Shown here piece after piece: positions 1 through 8,456 of a DNA stretch of 64,000 nucleotides. Within the stretch, counting starts at the first letter, position 1; the number at the start of each line of letters is the position of its first letter. The notes beneath the pieces are model-generated. The model was not told the origin of the DNA, made no database searches, and worked only from the letters and a program-made list of their open reading frames with translations. Made by a program: the position numbers and the translations under genes. This DNA is from Mesorhizobium wenxiniae (lineage in GTDB: Bacteria; Pseudomonadota; Alphaproteobacteria; Rhizobiales; Rhizobiaceae), in contig NZ_NPKH01000020.1 in the NCBI RefSeq assembly GCF_002284535.1, positions 310,001 to 374,000 of the forward strand. Direction: 5' to 3'.

Positions 1-162
1 CATAGTGACCGGCGCAAGGCCGAGCCGTTCCAATCCGCCATGTCGATGCTGAATTTCTACATCAACCGTGCCGGCAAGAACCTGCCGGCCAAGCAGAAGA
101 AAGTGCTGGAGGACGCCAAGGACGAACTGCGCGCGGTGTTTGGGCGCCCGAGAGAAGATTAG
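1..162 (+). CDS. DUF3175 family protein, C-terminal part
   Basis: Frame 1 is open from the first base to a TAG at 160-162, giving the last 53 residues of a small basic protein; the start lies outside the window. The stretch around SAMSMLNFYINRAGKNLP followed by a lysine-rich helix matches what I remember of the DUF3175 family, a short uncharacterised protein of about 95 residues common in Rhizobiales. No catalytic motif is visible and the function is unknown. The convergent GntR gene ends 10 bases downstream. Confidence 0.7.
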   Translation, partial: HSDRRKAEPFQSAMSMLNFYINRAGKNLPAKQKKVLEDAKDELRAVFGRPRED

Positions 163-171
163 AGGGTCGGC

Positions 172-948
172 CTACCTCGACTTGATGACGCTATCTGTAT
201 TGGCCAACAGCTTGCGCACCGCGTTGCGCGCCGCATCCGGCCGCTGCAGGCGAATGTTCTTTTCGATCGCCTCGTGCAGCTTCTGCGCGTGCTGCAAATC
301 GTCCAGTTCCCGCGTCGTATAGGCGAACAGATGATCGAAGGCCGATTCGATCAGCACACCGAGCGGCACCAGAAGGTCGTTGCCCGAGGCGCGCAGGATG
401 GCCAGATGAAAACGCGTGTCCGCGCGGGTGCGCTCCTGCAGCGTCGTCGCTTGGCCCATCTCCCGGCAGGCCTGGCTGATCTCGGCCATCTGCTCGTCTG
501 TGCGGCGCATCGCGGCAAAGGCGGTCGCTTCCGGCTCGATGATGTGGCGGAACTCCTGCACCGTTTTCAGGAACACCTCGCGGTCGGGCGAGGTCGCGTA
601 CCAGGCCAGCACGTCGCGGTCGAGCAGGTTCCAGCGCTCTTTCGGCTCGACCCAGCTGCCGATCTTCGGACGCGACGCCAAAAGGCTCTTGGCCATCAGC
701 ATCTTGATCGCTTCGCGCACCGCCGAGCGGCTGACGTCGAAAGTCTCGGACCATTTGGCCTCGTTGGGCAGGATGGTTCCCGGCGGATAGTCGCCGCGCA
801 CGATCCTGAGACCGATCTCGTTGGCTAGTGACGCATGCACGCTCGACCCAGGCATACGCGCCGCATCGGCACGGCGGACGACAGCCGGGCGCTCGGCGGA
901 CGCCGCCTTGGCCGGTGTTTTTCCCCTATTCGGCTTGCCGTCCCGCAT
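172..948 (-). CDS. FadR-type GntR transcriptional regulator (copy 1)
   Basis: 258 residues. The winged-helix GntR domain occupies about residues 38-108, with the usual core around NEAKWSETFDVSRSAVREA. The C-terminal FCD ligand domain (about 112-240) keeps probable metal ligands in ADTRFH and in HEAIEKN. This family represses catabolic operons and releases DNA when a small acid or sugar acid binds. The first 35 residues are basic, low-complexity and possibly not conserved. It is a close paralogue of the regulator at 3211-4008. The neighbouring epimerase and dehydrogenase genes, with a FadR-like palindrome between them, are the likely targets; that link is inferred from position and motif. Confidence 0.93.
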   Translation of the reverse strand: MRDGKPNRGKTPAKAASAERPAVVRRADAARMPGSSVHASLANEIGLRIVRGDYPPGTILPNEAKWSETFDVSRSAVREAIKMLMAKSLLASRPKIGSWVEPKERWNLLDRDVLAWYATSPDREVFLKTVQEFRHIIEPEATAFAAMRRTDEQMAEISQACREMGQATTLQERTRADTRFHLAILRASGNDLLVPLGVLIESAFDHLFAYTTRELDDLQHAQKLHEAIEKNIRLQRPDAARNAVRKLLANTDSVIKSR

Positions 949-1049
949 GCGTTCACAAAGTCCGGATTCCGAAAGCTGTCAAGCACAGGAAAAGCCTCGG
1001 GCTGCAAGCCTGCTTCTGTGCACAGATCAGCCCGGGTGCATCGACCCCG

Positions 1050-1946
1050 TCATGCCGACTTGACGTATTTCCGCCAGCTGTGTTCAGGGCGGAACCCGAG
1101 CACATCCCGCGCCTTGCGGTTCGAAAGCAGCGTCTCGTATTCGCCGAGCTCAGCGTTGACCAGCACGCCGGGATAAAACCGCTTCAAGAGTTCAGCCGTC
1201 GGCAGATCGGACGAGGTGTCGTTATTGGCTGCGTTGAACACCTGATAGCCGAGCCCATCCTTTTCGATCGCGCGAAGCGTGATCTGGCCGAGGTCGCGCG
1301 CGTCGATATAGCTCCAGGCGATCCGCTTGCGGAAACCCGGATCCGCGAACCATTTCGGGAACAGCGAATATTCATGCGGCTCGATGACGTTGCCGATGCG
1401 CAAGGCGTAGATGTCGATGCCGCTGCGCAGCGCGAAGGCGCGCGCCGTCTTCTCGTTGACGATCTTGGACAGCGCGTAGCTGTCCATCGGGTCGACATCG
1501 TACTCCTCGTCGAGCGGGAAATGCGTCGGGTCGCGCGGCTCGTTGGCGAAGACCAGCCCATAGGTCGTCTCGCTGGAGGCGATCACCACCTTGCGGATGC
1601 CGAGCTTCACCGCCGCCTCGATTACATTATAGGTGCCGAGCGCATTGATACGGAACACCTCGTTATCGGGCGTGATCATGATGCGCGGGATCGCCGCGAA
1701 ATGCACCACGGCGTCGACCGGCTGCGCGCGCAGCGACGGGTCGAATTCATGCAGGCCCATATAGCTCGACAGCGCGTTGAACACCTGCCCGCTGTCGGTG
1801 ATGTCGGTGATCAGCGTGCGCACCTTGGGATTGTCGAGCGGCTTGGTATCGATGTTGAGCAGCTGGCACCCCTGCTCGACCAGATACTGCACGACGTGAC
1901 GCCCGGCCTTGCCGCTGCCGCCGGTGAACATGATCCGCTTCGTCAT
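1050..1946 (-). CDS. NAD-dependent epimerase/dehydratase (extended SDR)
   Basis: 298 residues from the ATG at 1946, which has a GGAGAG ribosome site 6 bases upstream; a GTG at 1958 is in frame but lacks a site. The N-terminus has the Rossmann glycine motif FTGGSGKAGRHV, and the catalytic YALSK follows the SSETTYG segment, as in extended short-chain dehydrogenases. The family uses NAD to oxidise or epimerise nucleotide sugars or free uronates and aldoses; size and layout resemble the uronate dehydrogenase branch, but the substrate cannot be read from sequence. It is transcribed away from the dehydrogenase at 2102, sharing a 155-base promoter region with a palindromic operator. Confidence 0.9.
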   Translation of the reverse strand: MTKRIMFTGGSGKAGRHVVQYLVEQGCQLLNIDTKPLDNPKVRTLITDITDSGQVFNALSSYMGLHEFDPSLRAQPVDAVVHFAAIPRIMITPDNEVFRINALGTYNVIEAAVKLGIRKVVIASSETTYGLVFANEPRDPTHFPLDEEYDVDPMDSYALSKIVNEKTARAFALRSGIDIYALRIGNVIEPHEYSLFPKWFADPGFRKRIAWSYIDARDLGQITLRAIEKDGLGYQVFNAANNDTSSDLPTAELLKRFYPGVLVNAELGEYETLLSNRKARDVLGFRPEHSWRKYVKSA

Positions 1947-1977
1947 TTTGCTCTCCACATTCCCTGGAATTCATGTG

Positions 1978-1992
1978 TATTGTCAGACAATA
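1978..1992. promoter_or_regulatory. FadR/GntR-type palindromic operator candidate
   Basis: TATTGTCAGACAATA is a perfect 15-base palindrome centred at 1985. It contains the TnGT-NNN-ACnA pattern known for FadR-subfamily GntR regulators. It lies between the divergent starts at 1946 and 2102 and close to two GntR genes of that subfamily. A second site of the same class occurs at 5406-5418. Confidence 0.6.
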
Positions 1993-2101
1993 TCGAACTC
2001 TGCAATCGTCTACCAACCGCTTGCGGCAAAAACCCGCTTCAACAATTCGCCTGCCAAAGTGCAGCGCCGTCATCGAGACCGCAACACAGGATTACACGGA
2101 C

Positions 2102-3040
2102 ATGAACACCACCGCCGCGAGCGAAAAGATCGGCTTCATCGGACTGGGCTTGATGGGACACGGGATCGCGAAGAACATCGTCGATAAGGGCTATTCGCTG
2201 ACATTCCTCGGCCGCAAGAACCGCGCTCCGGCGGAAGACCTGCTCGGCCGGGGTGCGGAGGAAGCCGCGACCTCGCGCGACGTGGCAGTGGCATCCGATA
2301 TCGTCTTCATCTGCGTCACCGGCTCGCGCGAGGTCGAAGCCATCATCCGCGGGCCCGGCGGCCTCAAGGAAGGCCTGAAGAAGGGTTCGGTGGTCGTTGA
2401 TTGCTCGACCTCGGACCCGACCTCGACCGTAGCGCTTGCCGCCGAACTCAAGGCGCTCGGCGTCGACTATGTCGATGCCCCGCTCAGCCGCACGCCGAAG
2501 GAGGCCTGGGAAGGCACGCTCGACGCCATGGTCGGCGCGTCCGACGCGGTCTTTGCCCGGCTGAAGCCGGTGCTCGACACTTGGGCCGGACGCATCGTCC
2601 ACATCGGCGACACCGGCGATGGCCACCGCATGAAGCTGCTCAACAATTTTATTTCGCTGGGTTACGCGGCGATCTATTCCGAGGCGCTGGCGCTGGCTGA
2701 GAAGGTCGGCATCTCGCCGCCGCGCTTCGACAGCGTTATCCGCAACGGCCGCATGGATTGCGGCTTCTACCAGACCTTTATGCGCTGGACCCTGGAAGGC
2801 GACCGTGATGCGCACAAATTCACCATCGCCAACGCCTTCAAGGACCTCACCTATCTCGAATCGATGGCGGGTGCTGCCGGCATCGCCAACCCGCTTGGCA
2901 ATGCCACGAAGAACGCATTCGCCGGCGCATTCGCCGCTGGGCCGGCCGATCAATATGTGCCGATGCTGGCGACGCATATCGGCAAGGTCAACGGCGTCGA
3001 CCTGACACCGACGAAAGATGGGAAGAAGCAGACGATTTGA
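2102..3040 (+). CDS. NAD(P)-dependent beta-hydroxyacid dehydrogenase
   Basis: 312 residues starting at the ATG at 2102. The upstream in-frame extension to 1973 runs through the operator and is not believed. The N-terminal cofactor fold shows GFIGLGLMGHGIAKN; the substrate loop DAPLSRTPKEAWEGT is a variant of the usual DAPVSGG motif; and the catalytic lysine lies in GDGHRMKLLNN. This is the 3-hydroxyisobutyrate / tartronate-semialdehyde reductase family, which oxidises or reduces 2- or 3-hydroxyacids in the cytoplasm. The altered substrate loop argues against a standard valine-degradation enzyme. Divergent from the epimerase, and probably co-regulated with it by a FadR-type repressor. Confidence 0.9.
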   Translation: MNTTAASEKIGFIGLGLMGHGIAKNIVDKGYSLTFLGRKNRAPAEDLLGRGAEEAATSRDVAVASDIVFICVTGSREVEAIIRGPGGLKEGLKKGSVVVDCSTSDPTSTVALAAELKALGVDYVDAPLSRTPKEAWEGTLDAMVGASDAVFARLKPVLDTWAGRIVHIGDTGDGHRMKLLNNFISLGYAAIYSEALALAEKVGISPPRFDSVIRNGRMDCGFYQTFMRWTLEGDRDAHKFTIANAFKDLTYLESMAGAAGIANPLGNATKNAFAGAFAAGPADQYVPMLATHIGKVNGVDLTPTKDGKKQTI

Positions 3041-3072
3041 GGCTGCCGCCCGCCGCTTTTTTGATCAAGCCT

Positions 3073-3195
3073 GGCACCGCCCCTCATCGCCCTACCGGGC
3101 ACTTCTCCCGGTATAGTGACGGGGAGAAGGACGCCCTCGCCGACTGTTTGCGGCCAGACCCTCTCCCCGGCGGCAGCCGGATGAGGGGCAGCGCC
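3073..3195. repeat. Palindromic intergenic repeat (RIME-like)
   Basis: A 123-base element bounded by 16-base imperfect inverted arms, 3073-3088 (GGCACCGCCCCTCATC) and 3180-3195, which match at 14 of 16 positions. An inner inverted pair of CTTCTCCC and GGGGAGAAG lies at about 3101-3130. Similar CCCCTCATC / GGGGAGAAGG boxes recur at 15646-15820. Such elements are common between genes in Rhizobiales. It sits between two convergent genes and may also end transcription. Confidence 0.7.
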
Positions 3196-3210
3196 AACGT
3201 TGGGCATGAA

Positions 3211-4008
3211 TCAGCGCCGCGACCGCCCGATAACGTCGTCGGTATTGGCGAGCAGTCTATGCACTGCGGTGCGGGCTGCAGCCGGCCGCTGGAGCCGGAT
3301 GTTCTTCTCGATCGCCTCATGCAGCGCCTGCGCTCGAGGCTGGTCGCTGGTTTCGCGGGTGACGAAAACGAAGAGGTGGTCGAGCGCGGATTCGATCAGC
3401 ACGCCGAGCGGTACCAGGAGGTCGTTGCCCGACGCCCGCAGGATGGCGAGATGAAAACGCGTGTCCGCGCGGGTGCGCTCCTGCAGCGTCGTCGCTTGGC
3501 CCATCTCCCGGCAGGCCTGGCTGATCTCGGCCATCTGCTCGTTGCTACGCCGGATCGCGGCAAAGGCGCTGGCTTCCGGCTCGATAATATGACGGAACTC
3601 CTGCACGGTTCTGAGGAACACTTCGCGGTCGGGCGACGTCGCGTACCAGGCCAGCACGTCGCGATCGAGCAGGTTCCAGCGCTCCTTCGGCTCGACCCAG
3701 CTGCCGATCTTGGGGCGTGAAGCCAGCAGGCTCTTGGCCATCAGCATCTTGATCGCTTCGCGAACCGCCGAGCGGCTGACGTTGAAAGTCTCGGACCATT
3801 TGGCCTCGTTGGGCAGGATGGCTCCCGGCGGATAGTCGCCGCGAACGATCCTGAGGCCGATCTCGTTGGCCAGCGACGCATGCACGCTCGATCCGGGGAT
3901 CAGCGCCGCATCGGTACGGCGCGCGCCGGGCGGACGGGCAGCCTGTGCCTTGACCTTGGCCCGTGCATTAACCGTGGTAAGTCGCTTTTTCGATCTTGCG
4001 TCCGACAT
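3211..4008 (-). CDS. FadR-type GntR transcriptional regulator (copy 2)
   Basis: 265 residues from the ATG at 4008, which is preceded by a purine-rich GGGGAA; the frame stays open further upstream to 4182, but that overlaps the next gene. Same architecture as copy 1: basic N-tail, GntR winged helix (about 42-112), FCD domain with ADTRFH and a late histidine in HEAIEKN. Much of the protein is identical to copy 1, and one DNA block of 94 bases (3449-3542 versus 404-497) is identical base for base. It lies just after the sugar-binding protein gene on the same strand, so it may be expressed with the transporter it controls. Ligand unknown. Confidence 0.93.
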   Translation of the reverse strand: MSDARSKKRLTTVNARAKVKAQAARPPGARRTDAALIPGSSVHASLANEIGLRIVRGDYPPGAILPNEAKWSETFNVSRSAVREAIKMLMAKSLLASRPKIGSWVEPKERWNLLDRDVLAWYATSPDREVFLRTVQEFRHIIEPEASAFAAIRRSNEQMAEISQACREMGQATTLQERTRADTRFHLAILRASGNDLLVPLGVLIESALDHLFVFVTRETSDQPRAQALHEAIEKNIRLQRPAAARTAVHRLLANTDDVIGRSRR

Positions 4009-4105
4009 CCATGTTCCCCGGCACATGCTGAACTCAAGGCGCGGCAAAGCAGGAGCGGTTCGCCCCAGCAATCTCACCTCGTAGGTTTTCGTGAACCGGT
4101 GTGAC

Positions 4106-4130
4106 GGGGCGCCCGTCGATCGGACGCCCC
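4106..4130 (-). other. Strong GC-rich stem-loop between transporter and regulator genes
   Basis: GGGGCG and CGCCCC arms continue into a CCG/CGG stem with one mismatch and a loop of about five bases. There is no T-run, so it is not a standard intrinsic terminator. It lies 12 bases after the binding-protein stop (minus strand), where such hairpins often stabilise the upstream mRNA and lower expression of the following gene. Confidence 0.45.
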
Positions 4131-4142
4131 GAAACTGCGAAC

Positions 4143-5132
4143 CTACTTCTGGATGCAGGTGTCGGCCGTATCCTTGGTGCACTCGTCGAGACCGGTGAAG
4201 ACCGGATCGGCGACCGGCTTGCCTTCGATCAGGTCAATCATCACCGAGGGCGCCTTGTAGCCCATCTCGAACGGCCGCTGGCCGACCAGCGCGGTGACCA
4301 GACCCTCCTTGGCGATCGCCACTTCCTCACCGATCGTATCGGCAGCGCCGATGACGAACTCGTTCTTGGCGATCTTGTCGGCCATCGGCTTGAACAGGTC
4401 GCGATAGGGCTGCGGCGCACCGAACAGCGGCCAGCCGCCCATGATGCCGAAAGCGTCGAGATCGGGATTGGCGGCGAGGATATCGGTCATCGCCTGCACG
4501 CCCTTGGCGCCGTCGTCATTGGTGAACACCGGGCAGCCGGCGACCTCGGTCCAGCCGCCCTCGCCGGCGAGCGCCGGGAGATCCTTCTGGCCTGTAAGCG
4601 CGTCGCGCATGCCCTGAGCGCGGCGCAGGATGTTGTCGGCCGCCGGATTGCCTTGGATGGTGCAGATCTTGCCGCCATCCGGCTTGGCCTTCTTGATATA
4701 CTCGCCGATCTTGTAGCCCATCAGGTAGTTGTCGGTGCCGAGATAGGTCTTGCGCAGCGCCGCATCTTCCTTGCTGAGGTCGGCGTCGAGCGTCATGATC
4801 GGGATCGACGGATTGGCGCTTTTGATCGTCTGCGCGATCAGCGGCGCGTTGGACGGCGAAATGGCCATCGCCACCGTGTCTGGCTTGCTCAGCATGTCCT
4901 GAACGATCTGGGCTTCGCCGGCCTCGTCCGAGGTCGACGCTGGACCTGTGTAGAAGCATTCATATTCCGAGTTGGCGTTTTCCGAGTTCCATTTCTGGCA
5001 ACCCTGGTTGATGGCCTCGAAGAACGGATTGTCGAGCCCCTTCACCACGATGACGAGCTGTTTCTTGGCCATAGCCGGCCCGGCGCCCAGCGCCAGCATG
5101 GCAACGGCGGCGAGCAATAGTGATTTCCTCAT
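4143..5132 (-). CDS. Sugar ABC transporter substrate-binding protein (ribose type)
   Basis: 329 residues from the ATG at 5132, chosen because GGGAGGA lies just upstream and a clear signal peptide follows (MRKSLLLAAVAMLAL, cleaved near AMA-KK). The mature part reads as a type I periplasmic binding protein of the Peripla_BP_4 family: VVKGLDNPFFEAINQGCQKW near the start and a Cys-bearing EYECFYTGP segment. It should capture a sugar or polyol in the periplasm and deliver it to the permease at 6340-7338. It is divergent from the ATPase and permease genes, a split-operon layout with one control region of 426 bases between them. Confidence 0.92.
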   Translation of the reverse strand: MRKSLLLAAVAMLALGAGPAMAKKQLVIVVKGLDNPFFEAINQGCQKWNSENANSEYECFYTGPASTSDEAGEAQIVQDMLSKPDTVAMAISPSNAPLIAQTIKSANPSIPIMTLDADLSKEDAALRKTYLGTDNYLMGYKIGEYIKKAKPDGGKICTIQGNPAADNILRRAQGMRDALTGQKDLPALAGEGGWTEVAGCPVFTNDDGAKGVQAMTDILAANPDLDAFGIMGGWPLFGAPQPYRDLFKPMADKIAKNEFVIGAADTIGEEVAIAKEGLVTALVGQRPFEMGYKAPSVMIDLIEGKPVADPVFTGLDECTKDTADTCIQK

Positions 5133-5405
5133 TTCAGTCCTCCCTTGAAACAGACGGACACGGCGTGCCCGCCACACAGACCGGCCCGGATGCGCGATGA
5201 CAGAGGTTCGTTTCGCGAGCGCTCGTGTCGCCAAGCCGGGCCGATAAGTATTTCCAGATGCGGCCGCAGACCAGCGCGGTACGGACGCTGCCAGATCCTC
5301 GACCGATAAACCTCCGCCGATTCCGCCGGCGCGCCGGAACAGGAGATCGGCATAATCTCCTCCGACGCTTAGCTAATATCGGCTTGCGACCAACGTCAAT
5401 TGCTA

Positions 5406-5418
5406 TTTGTCCTACAAA
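5406..5418. promoter_or_regulatory. FadR/GntR-type operator candidate
   Basis: TTTGTCCTACAAA has perfect five-base arms around CCT and fits TnGT-NNN-ACnA. It is the same class of site as 1978-1992, which suggests that one or both nearby GntR paralogues control both divergent regions. Confidence 0.55.
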
Positions 5419-5443
5419 ACGGATTTTTCGAAAGAAGCCGCTG

Positions 5444-5472
5444 TTGACGGCAAGGGGGCATGTGCGTAAATG
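5444..5472 (+). promoter_or_regulatory. Promoter candidate for the ATPase-permease genes
   Basis: TTGACG (5444-5449), 17-base spacer, TAAATG (5467-5472), ending 87 bases before the ATPase start. The -35 box is good and the -10 box is only fair. Confidence 0.4.
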
Positions 5473-5558
5473 GGCGAAAGCGCTGTTCCCGGGAGGGGCT
5501 GGGGAGAGCGAGGCCGCGGCAGAACCGCTGGCCGGAACCACGGGGAGGAAGCAGTCTG

Positions 5559-6299
5559 GTGTCGGTTCTCGAACTCGCCAACATCTCGAAACATTTCGGC
5601 GCCATCCAAGCCGTCAACGACGTTTCGCTGTCGATCGAGGCCGGACAGGTGGTCGGCCTGATGGGCGATAACGGCGCCGGCAAGTCGACACTGGTCAAGA
5701 TGATCGCCGGCAATTTCCGCCCGAGCCACGGCACGATGCAGATGGACGGCAAGGAACTGATCCTGCACAAGCCGGTGGAGGCGCGCCAGCACGGCATCGA
5801 GATCGTCCATCAGGATCTGGCGCTGTGCAACAATCTGACGGCCGCCGCCAACGTCTATCTCGGCCGCGAGCTGCGCCGCGGCGTCGGGCCGTTTCGCATC
5901 CTCGACTACGCCGCGATGTACAAGCGCGCCGGCCAGATCTTTGCCGTGCTGAAATCCGAAACCCGCCCGCGCGACTTGGTCAAGCAGATGTCGGGCGGCC
6001 AGCGGCAAGCGGTGGCGATTGCCCGCACCATGCTTTCGCAGGCTAAGATCGTGCTGATGGACGAGCCGACGGCGGCGATTTCGGTCCGACAGGTCGCCGA
6101 GGTGCTGAACCTGATCCGCCATTTGCGCGACCAGGGCATTGCGGTCGTGCTGATCAGTCACCGCATGCCCGACGTCTTTGACGTTGCCGACCGCGTCATC
6201 GTCATGCGGCGCGGCCGCAAGGTTGCCGACAAGACGATCGCGTCGAGTTCGCCCGAGGAAGTCACCGGGCTCATCACCGGCGCCATCGAACAGGTTTGA
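5559..6299 (+). CDS. Sugar ABC transporter ATP-binding protein (half-size, CUT2)
   Basis: 246 residues starting at the GTG at 5559, preceded by GGGGAGGA; the longer ATG start at 5460 would overlap the promoter. Walker A is GDNGAGKST, the signature MSGGQ, and Walker B VLMDEP. Most ribose-type (CUT2) ATPases have two fused nucleotide-binding domains of about 500 residues; this one has one domain and must act as a homodimer, as in the fructose FrcA type. It powers import through the permease 40 bases downstream. Confidence 0.92.
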   Translation: MSVLELANISKHFGAIQAVNDVSLSIEAGQVVGLMGDNGAGKSTLVKMIAGNFRPSHGTMQMDGKELILHKPVEARQHGIEIVHQDLALCNNLTAAANVYLGRELRRGVGPFRILDYAAMYKRAGQIFAVLKSETRPRDLVKQMSGGQRQAVAIARTMLSQAKIVLMDEPTAAISVRQVAEVLNLIRHLRDQGIAVVLISHRMPDVFDVADRVIVMRRGRKVADKTIASSSPEEVTGLITGAIEQV

Positions 6300-6339
6300 T
6301 GTCAGCGGGTTTCACCACGCAAGCAGATAAAGGTCGACG

Positions 6340-7338
6340 ATGGCAGTAACTCTTGACCAGACGATCGCGCAGAAGCAGCACACTTTGCTGACCAGGGTGT
6401 TTGCCAGCCAGACCTTCTGGGTGGTGATCGCGGTCATCCTCGCCTGCCTGTTCCTGTCTGTCGCCACGGATTCGTTCGCCACGACGAAGAACCTCTACAA
6501 CATCACCCGTAACGTCACCTTCGTCGCCATCGTCGCTTTGGGCATGACCTTCGTCATCATCACCGGCGGCATCGACCTTTCGGTCGGTTCGGTGCTTTGC
6601 CTGTGTTCGATGGTGCTGGCGGTGACCATGCATGCCGGCTACGGCATCGAGATCGGCATTGCCGCCGCAATCGCGACAGCGCTGATCATCGGCGCCTTCA
6701 ACGGTATCTTGATCGCCTATCTCGGCTTTCCGCCGTTCGTGGTGACGCTCGGCATGCTGTCGATTGCGCGCAGCCTTGCCATGGTCGCCTCCAACAACAC
6801 CGTCGTCTTCCAGTTCGGGCCGGATCACGACAAGCTTCTGGCGCTGGGCGGCGGCGCCTTTGTGTTCGGCATCGCCAATCCGGTGCTCTACACGATCGTG
6901 CTGGCACTGATCACCGGCTTCGTCCTGCGCTGGACGAAATTCGGCCGGCACATCTTCGCCATCGGTGGCAACGAGCATGCGGCGACGCTGACCGGCGTTC
7001 CGGTGCGCCAGATCAAGGTCGCGGTCTATATGATCTCGGCGCTGGCGGCCGGTATCGCCGGCATCATCCAGACCGGCTGGCTTGGCGCCGTCACCACCAA
7101 TCTCGGCAACGGCATGGAGCTTCAGGTCATCGCCGCGACCGTCATCGGTGGCGCCAACCTGGCCGGCGGCATGGGCACGGCCTTTGGTGCCGTCGTTGGC
7201 GCGGCGCTGATCGAAGTGATCCGCAACAGTCTCGGCCTGCTCGGCATCAATGCCTTCTGGCAAGGCGTGTTCATCGGCGGCGCCATTCTGCTGGCGGTCC
7301 TGTTCGACCGGATCCGCAATTTCAGGCGCAACGAATAG
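6340..7338 (+). CDS. Sugar ABC transporter permease (RbsC-like)
   Basis: 332 residues, very hydrophobic, with about ten membrane segments. It shows the family hallmarks GGIDLSVGSVL early and a late GGANLAGGMGTAFGAVVGA. This is the BPD_transp_2 / CUT2 permease family, which forms the inner-membrane channel as a homodimer. It follows the ATPase by 40 bases and pairs with the binding protein at 4143-5132. The imported substrate is probably a pentose, hexose or polyol; the neighbouring dehydrogenases and molybdenum hydroxylase may act on it. Confidence 0.93.
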   Translation: MAVTLDQTIAQKQHTLLTRVFASQTFWVVIAVILACLFLSVATDSFATTKNLYNITRNVTFVAIVALGMTFVIITGGIDLSVGSVLCLCSMVLAVTMHAGYGIEIGIAAAIATALIIGAFNGILIAYLGFPPFVVTLGMLSIARSLAMVASNNTVVFQFGPDHDKLLALGGGAFVFGIANPVLYTIVLALITGFVLRWTKFGRHIFAIGGNEHAATLTGVPVRQIKVAVYMISALAAGIAGIIQTGWLGAVTTNLGNGMELQVIAATVIGGANLAGGMGTAFGAVVGAALIEVIRNSLGLLGINAFWQGVFIGGAILLAVLFDRIRNFRRNE

Positions 7339-7513
7339 ACCGCAGTTGACGAACGCTATTCGTTTCCCCTGCTATCGCTCAGTCTGATAATCGGCCGGTA
7401 CGGCCCATGACGGGCGCCAGGCGTGCGCATGTGCCTTGACGCAGGCCCGGACTGAGCCCCACTATCCCCACTGCAGGCGAAGGGAGGCCAGTCGCCTGCG
7501 GGAGGATATACCC

Positions 7514-8341
7514 ATGACGGAAGCGATCAGGCTCTACTGGGGCCGGTTCGGACATGTTTCTGTCCTGAACGTCGCCAGCGACTTCGTCACCCATGCCCAT
7601 GTCGAGGCGCATATCATCATCTGGCTGGAAGGCACGGCCGGCGAGATGACCATCGGTCGCGAAACGGTGCGGCTTGGGCCCGGCACCGCCGCCGGCATCA
7701 ATTCCTTCCAGCCGCACAGCCACGCTTTGTCCAGCGACGGCCGGCCCGGCCTGTTCCTCGCCTTCTACATCGATCCGGACTGGGCGCGCCGGCGTCGCGA
7801 CCTGCCGTCGTCCGCGCCGCTATTTTCAGCACCGGCGATCACGCTGGAGCCCTGGCTGCACAAGGCGGCAGCCAACCTTCTCGACCATCTCAGCGACAAT
7901 GAGAGCATCGACGACATCGCCAATTACGAGATCGAGCGCTTCATCGACAGCGTGCTCGACGCCGCCGACGCCTCGGCACCGCAAGTAGCACGCGCCCGCG
8001 TCCACACCATGCAGGATTTCCGTGTCCGCAAGGCGATCCAGCTGATGAAGGCCAATGTCTGCGAGCGTATCTGCTTCGACGATGTGGCACGCAGCGTCGG
8101 CCTGTCGCGGCCGCATTTCTTCGCGCTGTTCAAGGAGCAGACCAATCTGACGCCCAACGTCTACTGGAACACGTTGCGCATGGAGGAAGCCGTGCGGCAG
8201 TTGCAATGGTCGCAGGAGCCGCTGATCTCGGTCGCCTGCAATCTTGGCTTCACCACCCAGGGCAATTTCTCGCGCTTCTTCCGCGATCATGTCGGCGTTC
8301 CGCCGACACTCTATCGCGAGGCGGCGCGGGCCATTTCCTGA
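7514..8341 (+). CDS. AraC family transcriptional regulator
   Basis: 275 residues from the ATG at 7514, with GGAGGA upstream; the open frame from 7436 adds a basic tail with no ribosome site. Residues 1-95 resemble a cupin-like sensing domain (histidines in THAHVEAHIIIW), and residues about 170-275 hold the two helix-turn-helix motifs of AraC (FDDVARSVGLSRPHFFALFK and the later LGFTTQGNFSRFFRDHVG). It lies between the transporter and the molybdenum hydroxylase operon on the same strand and probably activates one or both. Confidence 0.92.
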   Translation: MTEAIRLYWGRFGHVSVLNVASDFVTHAHVEAHIIIWLEGTAGEMTIGRETVRLGPGTAAGINSFQPHSHALSSDGRPGLFLAFYIDPDWARRRRDLPSSAPLFSAPAITLEPWLHKAAANLLDHLSDNESIDDIANYEIERFIDSVLDAADASAPQVARARVHTMQDFRVRKAIQLMKANVCERICFDDVARSVGLSRPHFFALFKEQTNLTPNVYWNTLRMEEAVRQLQWSQEPLISVACNLGFTTQGNFSRFFRDHVGVPPTLYREAARAIS

Positions 8342-8456
8342 GCCGCCTGGCAGCCGTTTTTCAGACTATTTGATAGGCGGTCAAGACGCATTGATAAGCG
8401 CCGCCGGGCCCGCCGCCCTACCCTCGCGACATACATGCTTGCAAGGGAACGACCAT

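Larger units (their letters stand above)
5133..5558. promoter_or_regulatory. Divergent control region of the ribose-type ABC transporter
   Basis: No gene is supported in this 426-base stretch. It holds a FadR-like palindrome at 5406-5418. A TTGACG box reads leftward at 5394-5399 toward the binding-protein gene, and a rightward TTGACG-N17-TAAATG promoter candidate lies at 5444-5472. The operator thus sits between two outward-facing -35 boxes. Confidence 0.5.
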
